A DNA stretch of 50,078 nucleotides from Chytridium lagenaria. Lineage: Eukaryota; Chytridiomycota; Chytridiomycetes; Chytridiales; Chytridiaceae. How positions within the stretch are numbered: the stretch's first letter is position 1; each line of letters opens with the position of its first letter. Position numbers and translations under genes: made by a program. The stretch lies in assembly GCA_025449115.1 (NCBI GenBank), contig JAHLKC010000199.1, positions 1-50,078 on the forward strand, written 5' to 3'. The notes beneath the pieces were generated by a model that saw only the letters and a list, made by a program, of their open reading frames with translations, made no database searches and was not told the origin of the DNA. This document shows positions 32,806 through 43,178 of the stretch, piece after piece.

Positions 32806-34985
32806 ATAAAAAACCAATAAAGTTTATACCAATACGTGATTTTCTTATTCATAAAATGCATACGACAGACACCATAAAAAACGAGATGAAAAAAAGAGTG
32901 GGGTGGATTTAGTATTAAAAAAAAACAACGTTTTAAAGCGTTTTAAAGCGGGAAGCAAAAAAAAACAACGATATCCATACATATAAAAAGTATGAAAAGA
33001 AGGCGGGGGGTGTGTTATCCTCCAAAAAAAAAAAAACTAATAAAGTTTATACCAATACGTGATTTTCTTATTCATAAAATGCATACGACAGACACCATAA
33101 AAAAACGAGATGAAAAAAAAAGAGTGGGGTGGATTTAGTATTAAAAAAAAAACAACGTTTTAAAGCGTTTTAAAGCGGGAAGCCAAAAGAAAAAACAACA
33201 TCGATATCCATACATATAACAGTATGAAAAGAAGGCGGGGGGTGTGTTATCCCTCCAAAAAAAAAACTAATAAAGTTTATACCAATACGTGATTTTCTTA
33301 TTCATAAAATGCATACGACAGACATCATGAAAAACGAGATGAAAAAAAAGAGTGGGATGGATTTAGATATAAAAAAAACAACGTTTTAAAGCGGGAAGCC
33401 AAAAAAAACAACAACGATATCCATACATAAAAAGTATGAAAAGAAGGCGGGAGGGTGTTATCCCTCCAAAAAAAAAAACTGATAAAGTTTATACCAATAC
33501 GTGATTTTCTTATTCATAAAATGCATACGACAGACACCATAAAAAAACGAGATGAAAAAAAAGAGTGGGGTGGATTTAGTTATAAAAAACAACGTTTTAA
33601 AGCGGGAAGCAAAAAAAAACAACGATATCCATACATATAAAAGTATGAAAAGAAGGCGGGAGAGAGTGTTATCCCTCCAAAAAAAAAAACTAATAAAGTT
33701 TATACCAATACGTGATTTTCTTATTCATAAAATGCATACGACAGACACCATAAAAAAACGAGATGAAAAAAAAAAGAGTGGGGTGGATTTAGATATAAAA
33801 AAAACAACGTTTTAAAGCGGGAAGCAAAAAGAAAAACAACAACGATATCCATACATATAAAGTATGAAAAAGGCGAGGGGGTGTTATCCCTGCAAAAAAA
33901 AAAACTAATAAAGTTTATACCAATACGTGATTTTCTTATTCATAAAATGCATACGACAGACACCATAAAAAAAACGAGATGAAAAAAAAAGAGTGGGGTG
34001 GATTTAGATATTAAAAAAAACAACGTTTTAAAGCGGGAAGCAAAAAAAAAAAAACAACGATATCCATACATATAAAAGTATGAAAAAGGCGGGAGGGTGT
34101 GTTATCCCTCCAAAAAAAAAAAAAAACTAATAAAGTTTATACCAATACGTGATTTTCTTATTCATAAAATGCATACGACAGACACCATGAAAAACGAGAT
34201 GAAAAAAAAAGAGTGGGGTGGATTTAGTATTAAAAAAAACAACGTTTTAAAGCGGGAAGCCAAAAAAAAAAAAAAAACAACGATATCCATACATAAAAAA
34301 GTATGAAAAGAAGGCGGGGAGGGTGTGTTATCCCTCCAGAAAAAAAAAAACTAATAAAGTTTATACCAATACGTGATTTTCTTATTCATAAAATGCATAC
34401 GACAGACACCATAAGAAAACGAGATGAAAAAAAAGAGTGGGGTGGATTTAGATATAAAAAAACAACGTTTTAAACGGGAAGCAAAAAAAAAACAACGATA
34501 TCCATACATAAAAAAGTATGAAAAAAAGGCGGGGAGGGTGTTATCCTCCAAAAAAAAAAAACCAATAAAGTTTATACCAATACGTGATTTTCTTATTCAT
34601 AAAATGCATACGACAGACACCATAAAAAAACGAGAAAAAAAAGAGTGGGTGGATTTAGATATAAAAAAAGACAACGTTTTAAAGCGGGAAGCAAAAAAAA
34701 ACAACGATATCCATACATAAAAAAAGTATGAAAAGAAGGCGGGGAGAGAGTGTTATCCCTCCAAAAAAAAAAAACCAATAAAGTTTATACCAATACGTGA
34801 TTTTCTTATTCATAAAATGCATACGACAGACACCATGAAAAAACGAGATGAAAAAAAAGAGAGTGGGGTGGATTTAGATATAAAAAAAACAACGTTTTAA
34901 AGCGGGAAGCAAAAAAAAACAACGATATCCATACATATAAAAGTATGAAAAGAAGGCGAGGGGGTGTGTTATCCCTCCAAAAAAG
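32806..34985. repeat. satellite: ten tandem copies of a ~215-bp unit
   Basis: The landmark ATAAAGTTTATACCAATACG starts at about 32817, 33040, 33270, 33482, 33693, 33908, 34130, 34354, 34565 and 34778, giving periods of 211-230 bp. Most length variation is in poly-A runs. Each unit contains AATAAA, ATGCAT, GATATC, a GTTTTAAAGCGGGAAGC block, and a GAAAAGAAGGCGGG..TGTTATCC block. The plus strand is strongly purine-rich. The first two units carry an extra GTTTTAAAGC. The array lies between the convergent 3' ends of glutamine synthetase and CHS7. Lysine-rich open frames inside it are a by-product of the poly-A tracts. Confidence 0.92.
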
Positions 34986-35060
34986 AAAAACAACGGGGGA
35001 GGGGGGATACAAAGAAGGTTGTGTTTTTAAAACCTATTATCATAATTCTCCCTCATCCCA

Positions 35061-36512
35061 TCATCCCAACAAGCGGTTCCCTAATCTCCCAAACATTACT
35101 CTTCCCCCCACACTAAACTCCAAATCCTCCTTCGTAATACTATCCCAATACTTATACACCATCATGACCCCCAACAACGTACACATTGTCCCAAAAAACA
35201 ATCCATCAATATAATGTGTCGCCATCTGACATATCACAGGGACAGCACAAATTGAAACATCTGGCCAACACTGAAAAACGTGAACCCAAACAACAAATCT
35301 CCAAGCGGCCATCGATCGTCGAGGGTTTGAACGACGAGAATGATTTGGAGAACCACGTAGATGAGGAGAAAGGCGGCGCTGAACACGAGGTAGACTATAA
35401 AAAGACCTGTTGGGGTTTCTTTGGTAAAGGGGGAGCGGGAGTCAAAGGTGAAGAGGGAGACGAGGAAGGTGACGGCAAAGATAAAGGCGGAGCTGAGACG
35501 AATAGACTAGAGAGAAAAAAAATAGAAATCCCAGTCAATATCTCGTTCCACAACAACGAGAAAAAATCATCAACAACAAAGCACTCACCCAAAGCGACAA
35601 CGGCGTCCCATCCTCAGTCCACTGAAACCCAATAAACCCATTCAAAAACAAACACCAAAACGTCGCCACAATCATCCCCACATGTGCAGAAGTGATATAC
35701 TAACAAAAAAATACATCAATCATCTTCAAAAAGAATAAGGGGGGGGGTATACCTTATACCCTACAAAAGCCGTCGGCACGATCCCTGAAACCAACAAAAA
35801 TTCCAATACAATCGTCAACGCGTACATGTAAAACACCATCACGATTTCTTTTCGTCCTACTGCTGTGTACTTGGATTTGATGTGGTAGATCATGATGCCG
35901 GTCATGATCAGTGCGATCAGGTGGATCACGAGTGTGGCTGGTTATGGAAGTAAAGTATTTCTTCCGTGTTAGACAGTTTAAACATCAATGAAGAGGTTAA
36001 AAAAAAAACACCGAAATCTAACAACGAAAAGGGTATACGGGAAACCAAGGAAAAAACAAAAAAGGAATCTAACAACGAAAAGGGTATACGGGAAACCAAA
36101 AAAAAGAAAAAGAAAAACTGAAATCCAACAACGAAAAGGGGATACGAGAACCCCTGAACCAAAAAAAAAACCCCGAAATCCAACAACGTAAAGGGTATAC
36201 GGGAAACCAAACAAAAACAAAAACAGGAACCCAACAACGAAAAGGGGATACGAGAACCCTGAACCAAAAAGAAATCCAACAACGAAAAAGGGTATACCAG
36301 AAACCAAACAAAAACCAATCCAACAACGAAAAGATTATACCTGGCTCAAATATCAACATCCCCCCAATAATCTCAATATTCCGTGAATAACATGACGGTT
36401 GAATCCCACCCTCCGGAGCTCCCACAAGCGGACACACAGTCAACGGGACCTGATTACAAAAGTAATCAAACGACCCAAACGTGAAGGTGATGTTGGGGCG
36501 TTGGGATGTCAT
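35061..36512 (-). CDS. CHS7: CHS7-family chitin synthase export chaperone
   Basis: ER multi-pass membrane protein that lets chitin synthase leave the ER. Minus-strand exons: 36512-36341, 35937-35753, 35699-35589 and 35506-35061. The product matches CHS7 throughout: [116 protein letters not shown] and [18 protein letters not shown]. About seven hydrophobic helices are visible. The spliced total is 914 nt, one base short of 305 codons. The gap is in exon 4 near 35235, between FVLSL and [11 protein letters not shown]. Intron 1 (35938-36340) is a tandem repeat. Family identity is secure. Confidence 0.93.
35960..36340 (-). repeat. tandem repeats filling CHS7 intron 1
   Basis: About seven or eight imperfect units of 35-60 bp. 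Each contains (plus strand) CAACAACGAAAAGGGTATAC followed by GGGAAACC or GAGAACCC and an A-rich run. Read on the coding strand, every unit starts with a GTATACCC-like sequence similar to the intron's own 5' splice site (GTATAATC), followed by TTTTCGTTGTTGGATT. Confidence 0.8.
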
Positions 36513-37797
36513 TTTTTCTGGGATGAAATACAAATTAGTGAAAAGGTGGGGATATGGTTTGGGGGAGAAGTGGAGGTGATGGGATTTTTGGGTTAGACGA
36601 TGGGCTATGTTTTTCATCGTCTTTTCTTTCTTCATCTTAGGTGCTGCTGGTTTTGGAGTAATGTTCATTCTTTCCCAATGTTTCGCTTGTTTCGACGTTT
36701 TTTTACGCTCCATATCTCCGTTGCTGCTCCTTCAACTTCCCACCTCCTTTGCAACATTTAGCCTATGCTGTCACTCCTCTTCGTTCCAACGTCTTTCGTT
36801 CCAACGACTTTTGTTCCAACGTTTCTTCCGCTCCCCATCTTGACTGCTGCTCCTTCAACTTCCCATCCTTTGCAACATTCAGCCTATGGTGTCTCCCGAC
36901 CGTCAATGACTAAACCGTTTCTCCGCCCCATCAGCCGTTCCTAAAGTTCAGTCCCCACACAACCACACCCAAAGAAAGTCGAACCTCTACTCCCTCAACC
37001 ACTCCGAGAAAGTCGAATCATCAAACCCAAAAACTTGCACTCCATCCTCACATCCCACTCTTTCACTTCATCTCAACTCCCCCAAAACAACCTCAACAAC
37101 ACACCGAAAAAAAAAAACCAATCCTCACAATATAAACCAAGTCCTAAAATCAAGTCGTCCAACACCTCTTCAAGCAGGCTTCCGTCGTCCTTTCACACAA
37201 CTTTTTTTGCCTCCTGAGCACAAGAATACCCCAATCCGAATTCACTGTTTGTGCACCGTTTTTGCTGCCTGAGACGGCGGGATGTGAAGTTGAAGGAAGT
37301 GGGCGCTGAGCGTCAGTGCGACAAGAACAAGGGGGTGGTGATGATGGAAAGTTGTCTTTGGGACTTGCAGAAATTTCGAGGGTTGAAATGACCACGTTTT
37401 GGGAGGTGATCAAGTTTTTGGAGGTTTGTTGTAGGTTGACGGTCACAGTTGCGACTTTTATGTGTTTACTGCAAATGCAGTGTATTGTTCGTAAACTTTG
37501 TATTAAATCAACATGCGATAAGTTGTTTTTTTGCTTGCTTTGTCATCGAAAACAAAATGCACGAAAAAACAAAAGTACAACGCAAAAATGGCAAACGCGA
37601 TAACGAGGAAGAGTTTTTAGAGAAAGAGAGGGGAAATTGAATGATCAAGAGGTTTTTCTTTAACAAGAGAAATGGATGAGGTGAACTATGAGAACAAAAA
37701 AAATAATAAAAAATACGACCAAAACAGACTTATGGAAAAAAGCTTCCAGCAAAAATAAACAATAAATATAAGATTCTGTAAAGAGCAGAGGGCGGTC
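36513..37797. other. intergenic region upstream of CHS7, with short direct repeats
   Basis: No recognisable gene. A ~40-bp direct repeat (CTCCTTCAACTTCCCA...TTTGCAACATT..AGCCTATG) occurs near 36726-36768 and 36849-36889. Between the copies is a triple TCGTTCCAACG-type repeat (36780-36823). A minus-strand open frame at 37150-37446 is Ser/Cys-containing but matches nothing I know. Confidence 0.4.
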
Positions 37798-38980
37798 TCA
37801 GACTTGCGCCGCTACCGCCACTTCATCACCTTCCTCTTCAGGCTCTTCCACAACCCCACTCGACACATCAAGCCCTCCATCTCCTCCCTCCACTCCAACC
37901 GGCACAACCCACTCCGTACTCGACGAATAAGCCCTCCTAAACACCTTCCACTCCCTCCTCGTCTCCATCACATCACCAGGCGGAGACCGTGGCAACGCAT
38001 CCGGGACATCGTCGTCGCTTTCGATGCAGAGGTCGAGATGGGAGGGGCGGATGGTCGGGGGTCCGTTTCGTCGTCGTCGGCTTCACCTTTTTGGAGACCG
38101 AGTTTTATACCAAAAAGGGTTAGGGTGAGTGCTATTAGGTCGCCGAGGGCCGTGAAGGAGGAGATGATGATGGCGATGAAGGCAAAGATGATGCGGAGGG
38201 CGTCCTGTAGTTAACGTAAAGGGTAAATATGCAATTAACGTAAAGGGGAAACAAAGGGATACACGGAAAGGATGACGAAAGCGAGGAGAGAATTAAAAAG
38301 AATCAGAAAGTATGAAGACGATGCCGAAAACATGGATAATAAAAAAGTGAAGAAAAAATACATACCTCTTTGCATTTTATCGGCAGGAAAATACTACAAT
38401 CCGATGAATCCAACGGAATCGTCAATGACACCCCATAGCCACAATAAACAACGCCCTAAACAACACCGTAAACGATGTAATCACAACCCTATATCGTCTC
38501 ACAAACCCCCGTCTCGGTCCCCACCTATCACCAACCTCAAACCAAAGATAAGCTCCAGGCGGTCCACCCAACACAGTCAACATGGATGCAACGTAGTCCA
38601 AGTTGGTGGTGGGGCAGGATCGTAGCGGCGTCGGAAGAGTAATGGGGTGCGTTCTGGGAGGAGAGATTGTGGACGTGGGTGTGGGCGAGATGGATGACGA
38701 GGATGCGGTCCCCGAATTCACCGAGGATGACGAGTGTGAAGAGGATGAAGGAGATGATGGTGTTGTGGGTGCGGAGTTCTTCTTGGAATAGAAGGGTGAG
38801 CCAGATGATGGAGGTGATAAGGGTGTAGAGGTTGATGGTCCATGTTGCTGTGGAAGTTGATAACGGTGTAAGTACGGATGCATGCGGTGCTAGGTAGAAA
38901 ATGTGCTCCTTCTTTAAAAGATAAGCTTACCCATCCACCCTATTCTCCGTAAAGTCCATTTTTGCTTCTCTGAGACACAT
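37798..38980 (-). CDS. multi-pass membrane protein Mem2 (unknown family, paralogue of Mem1)
   Basis: Minus-strand exons about 38980-38931, 38847-38366 and 38204-37798. Colinear with Mem1: MC start, RRIGWM before the first intron (same position as Mem1), then hydrophobic segments INLYTLITSIIWLTLLF, ISFILFTLVILGEFGDRIL, ASMLTVLGGPPGAYLWFE, VITSFTVLFRALFIVAMG and IIFAFIAIIISSFTALGDLIALTLTL. The shared motif is GGPPGAYLWFEVGDRWGPRRGFVRR. Mem2 lacks the intron that follows this motif in Mem1. The tail is shorter (DLCIESDDDVPDALPRSPPG... to AVAAQV) and acidic. Several frame changes (near 38965, 38600, 38443 and 38090) break the reading. Function unknown. It sits between CHS7 and chitosanase C, all on the minus strand. 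Confidence 0.55.
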
Positions 38981-39528
38981 TGCTATCCCCTATGAATGCT
39001 ATAAGATCTTGTTCTTCCCTCCTCTCTCTCCTTTACTCCCTTTTCTTGAGAAGGTGTGAAGGAGAGGCAACTCCGACAGGATGACGGCGAAGGAAGGACT
39101 GAAAGACGGGTGTCGATGGAGACGGGAATACCACCCAATCAATAAACCCTAATTGAGAGAGAAAAAATTGACTTTCTTGTCTTGGATACAATTGACAAAC
39201 TTGTCTGACAAGCGCCGTTGGTCTCAGGCCGAAGCCTCACCTGAAGCCTCACACGAGGACGGGGCGACGGCTAAATGACACGAAGCAAGAAAAAATGAGG
39301 TAGGAGAACGCAATTGTTAATGTAAGCGATGGATTGTATGTTTATTCTTTATGGTCTAGTGTAGTTTGAGGCTCTAAAAAATCTATGATGAAAATGGGAG
39401 GAGTTGTTGGGGTGGGGTAAGGGGAGTAAACAAGCAATTACGGTATTGGTAAGAAAAAATATGCAAGTACGAAACATGGTAAACAGAAAGAGTCTCGAGA
39501 AAAATAGTTTACGAAAAAAGGAGGGATC
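38981..39528. other. intergenic region between Mem2 and chitosanase C
   Basis: Holds the Mem2 promoter and the 3' end of chitosanase C. A pair of GAAGCCTCAC direct repeats lies near 39232-39253. No coding sequence recognised. Confidence 0.4.
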
Positions 39529-40889
39529 TTAAGCGTCGCAAGCAACCTGAACTTGGTTTCCACTGTTATCAAGCGCTGTAACCTTATTCCCACTAAAGTT
39601 CAAGTTGCCGGATCTCAACACATGTCTATAACAATCAATCCTATACAAAGTCCTCGCATACGCCCCACCCATTCGATTCAAATACTCTGCCCTCGCATCC
39701 AAATACCTCCCCACAAAATCCGCCTCCGAAGCTCCCTGACTCGGCGCCCACCCCGCATTCTTCCCAATAGCCACAACAGCTCCAAGACCAAGTTGAATCC
39801 CCGTATCCATCAAAATCCCAACCCCCAACGCGCTCTTGATCCCAAGACTGTCCACAGTGGGTTTGTTCGGTGCAAGGTAATTCTCGGCTTGAATCTGGAG
39901 TTGAGCACCCTGGAAGGCAGCTTTGTCGTTCTGATTAGCTTCTTTCCAGGACTCGCAAAAGTTCCAAAGACCGTCCATGTGGCCTTGCCCGAGACGGCAC
40001 CGCGGTTACCGACTTGGGCGGCGCGTTGAAGCGCTGTGACAAAGGCGGCGATGGGGGGGTTGGAGCGGGAGGTGCGGCGGAGGTAGGATTGGACGACTAG
40101 AAGGACGCCGGATGAGGTGGTGAATTGGATGAAGCCAGCCGAGATTCCTTGGCCGTCGTTCCAGTTCCCGCAGTAGCCAAAGCCAAGCCTAATATTAATT
40201 ATATGTCAGTTATCCAAATCAATAACATATGTGAAAAGATGAAAGAAAGTTCATGCTACTCACTCTTGCGAACCCGTCTCAAACGTACTCGTGATCTTAA
40301 AATAATATCATACTGACACCAAGAGAGCCCCTGCTGCCCATAAATCGTATTCGAACTCACGCTTCTCGCAATCATTGTCCCCAAAGACACACCCACAGGT
40401 GTCCTCTTGGGCTTCCTCGTCGTGGGTTTCGCCTGTCTCACCTCCAACATCACCTCCCCAACCTCCATACCCGCCCTCCTCACAACTTCCACCTCCCTCT
40501 CCTCAATCGACCTCCTCTCAACCTTCCACCGCGTTCGACACAGTGTAAAGTCCATCAACGCCACAGAGTTTGCGTCCATGTACAGACCGTCTTCACCGAT
40601 ACCGGCGACGCATGTGGAAGTCCGTCGACGAAGCGACAGGAGGTGGTGGTGCCGTTGGAACAGGTCGTGGAGGTGCGGTAGTAGCCTTCGGAACAGATTG
40701 CGATGGTGCCGTGACCGGCAGATGTGAGGGGACCGCAGGTGGAGAAACCTTCGATACAGTCTATAATGGTGGTGTCTTCAATGTCGGGGGCTTCGCGGCG
40801 GTTAAGAGGGGTGCGGCTGTAGACCGGGGTGAAGGCGAAGGTGAGGGTCGGGGACGCGAGAGGGACGCAATGAGGATGATGGATTTCAT
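39529..40889 (-). CDS. GH46 chitosanase C with N-terminal six-cysteine module
   Basis: Minus-strand exons 40889-40264 and 40188-39529. The N-terminus starts MKSIILIAS and continues, after a frame change, into FAFTPVYSRTPLNRREAP. A six-Cys module follows: CIEGFSTC, GHGTIAIC, TSTTC, TTTSC and PHAC. The last part of it resembles the CxxGTxxC end of CBM19 chitin-binding modules. The linker is basic, then QYDII(L)KITSTFETGSQ carries the likely catalytic Glu (frame break of one base near 40302) and GYCGNWNDGQGISAGFIQF the likely Asp. GLWNFCESWKEA, ALGVGILMDTGIQLG and RYLDARAEYLNRMGGAY follow. Another base is missing near 39990, before HMDGLWNF. It is more diverged than A and B are from each other. 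It ends with Cys in VQVACDA. Confidence 0.83.
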
Positions 40890-41470
40890 GGTTGATGGAT
40901 GCTGGGATGAGGTCTCTAGATAATGCTGATGAAAGAAAGTCGTTAGTGTTTTGCACGCCATGGGATGGGCTCACCTTGCTGAATTATGAAGAAAAAAAGG
41001 ATGCGACGTATATCGTTATTCACCACTTCCTTTTATTTTGCTCGACAACTCTACACAAAAAGCTATAGTAGTTTGCTTCCCCCGTCCCACTTTTATATAA
41101 CCCGACTCCTAGACGCCAATAGCACAAAGACCAAACTCGAGCCTCCCTTCCTGATTGGTTTTCCTCATCGGACTATGGCGCCGCCAACACATCAAAGTCG
41201 CGGGCTGATTGGAATCTTTGGAGCCACCGCTGCCGTGTCTACGAATATACGAATTCGTCCCAATCGAGGTTGAGGACTTGGCGGGATGGTGGCTTCTCGG
41301 AGTTGAGAGAGGAGGATGTGATGGATGGCCTTTGTTTGGATACTTGATGGTGTAATGCTGACAGCGATCAGGTCAGAGTTTGTAGATGAGTCAATACGAA
41401 AGCAGGCTGGAATCTCGATAGCGTTATGCTGCCATATGCTTTGGGCTGATTCATCCTTTGGTAAACGATC
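40890..41470. other. intergenic region, probable promoter of chitosanase C
   Basis: Contains the 5' flank of chitosanase C and no recognised gene. TTTTATATAACCC near 41090 is a possible TATA-like element. The open frames are short. Confidence 0.35.
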
Positions 41471-42846
41471 TTGGACACGAAATACAGGTTAAAGTTCGCT
41501 GCTCGTGTGTATTATGATGCCCAGACGATGACTTTACCAAAATTGTCATGCCGTCATCAGAATCATGAGCCGAATCCAAATCCACATCGCAACCCTTCCA
41601 CATTCATCCTCATCCTCACCTTCACACAGCGATACAACCTCCCAATTCCATGCATTGGTATGGAACGCAGATGGTACAGCGCTTTATCCTTATGCCTTTT
41701 AAACCATTCAAAACCGTCATCTTTTCATAGACGCTGTTCTTCTCCGTTCAAAACACCGCATCCAAGGTCAATGGTCCGGAACTCTACCCTCACATCCATC
41801 ACAGAACCAATTCATGGGTCTACCATTGAGTCTATGCCTCTGAAGAAGTTGTAGCGTTATGGATGGAAGGTATTCGCCTCTCGGCTTTTTGGGGGAGTTT
41901 GTATGCTGATTTTATTGAATATAAGATGCTATTACTATCATTGATGATAGGACCTCACATCGATCTATAAGGCTGAGGATCTTCAGCAACAAACCAAGAT
42001 GCTTCAAGCCGAGGATGCGGAACGAAAAGTGCTTGCTGTTGCGGCATCTGCGGCGAAGAAGGAGAAATACGCCATAGCATCAAAGACAACCGTCACCGAT
42101 TCTACAACATCATCATCTTCATCCCTTGTCGTCGTTCCAGGCACTGATACAACCGAAACGTCATTATCATCTCTCTCAGACATTGAATCCATCGACACTC
42201 CATCCATTTCCTCAACACCGCAGCTACAAAGGACACCATCCACGCGCGTCTCACCACCATTGCCGCTAAAAAGTCCATATCCTCTACCACACCCATTGGG
42301 ATGCGCGCTCAATCGGATCCAGCGCGGCAGCCTTGGTATACGCCGCTTGAGATGGATGAAGCTATTTGGGGAAAGTTTTTGGAGGAATTGAGCGAACGGG
42401 AACGGGTTAGGTGTTTAGTGTTTTGGTGGCTGTGGAAGAAGGGGGTGGAGGAGAAGCGAGGAGGGGAGGTGGGCGTGGGCGTTGTGCGGGGAAGGGGTGT
42501 TTGATGTCGGGGGGTGAGTTTTTGATGTATCCAGGTAAGTTTTTTGGTCGTCTTAGCATTCCTTACTTTTTTTTTTGGCTTAAAACGTCTCGGATTGCTC
42601 ATCTGAACTTTTTATGCTATGATAGGTGACCCTCTCTGCAATCACTCTACGTACATTGTGTCCATCCATAACCCTACACAACAGATCCCTGTTCTTGATA
42701 TTGTTGCGATGGCGCGTGTAGCGCGTGCGACAAGGAAGAAACGATTAATGTGCTCGTGGGATGGGTCCTCTGATATTGCTGGAGGAAGAGCGAAAGTAGA
42801 GGGAAAGTTGGTGGTTGTTGGGTTTGAGTGGACAGGATGGAAGTGA
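41471..42846 (+). CDS. unrecognised protein, fragmented reading
   Basis: I do not recognise a family. Coding-like stretches in changing frames include VWNADGTALYPYAFKPFK (about 41668), VVALWMEGIRLSAFWGSLYADFIEYKM (about 41851), DLTSIYKAEDLQQQTKMLQAED (from about 41952, after a probable intron acceptor), a Ser/Thr-rich segment (42090-42290), and QPWYTPLEMDEAIWGKFLEELSERERVR (42320-42410). A last exon after an intron near 42534-42624 would end at 42846. The helical, Gln/Glu-rich middle suggests a coiled-coil segment. Boundaries and even single-gene status are uncertain. Confidence 0.3.
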
Positions 42847-43178
42847 GGAAATGTACATGAGAATGAATAAATAATTAAGAAGGGAGTATATATGCGTTCA
42901 GCATGGAAGAAGTTTAACTACTTCTTTTACTTGACCGTGACTGTTTGTTGATAACGCGTGCGCGTACGCGATGGTGATGGAGATGCTTCCCGTTTGAGTG
43001 ACGGAATCAGACGAGTCGATCCTCATCTTGTATCACGATTTTTCATTCTCAAATTTATTCATCAGTCATCACCATAGAGCGCACTCTCGCAAACCAGAAG
43101 TCAAATGGACATGACGGAAACAACGACAATGAAAAGAGGAAACGTCGACATGGATGATTAGGAGGAAGGAGCCTTCTG
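42847..43178. other. intergenic region, nothing recognised
   Basis: Short AT-rich interval with the alternating run GCGTGCGCGTACGCG at about 42956-42970. No gene seen. Confidence 0.35.

Noticed and set aside
33455..34720. Lysine-rich open frames spanning satellite units (DFLIHKMHTTDTIKKRDEKK type)
   Set aside because: They are a by-product of poly-A runs in the repeat; they start and stop at random between units, and poly-A length changes would break any protein.
32806..34985. CRISPR-like array
   Set aside because: Units of ~215 bp are repeated almost whole, with no alternation of short repeats and unique spacers, and the host is eukaryotic.
35926..36318. Open frame with repeated [10 protein letters not shown] peptide on the minus strand
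   Set aside because: It lies inside CHS7 intron 1 and arises from the tandem repeat; the flanking CHS7 exons splice cleanly across it.
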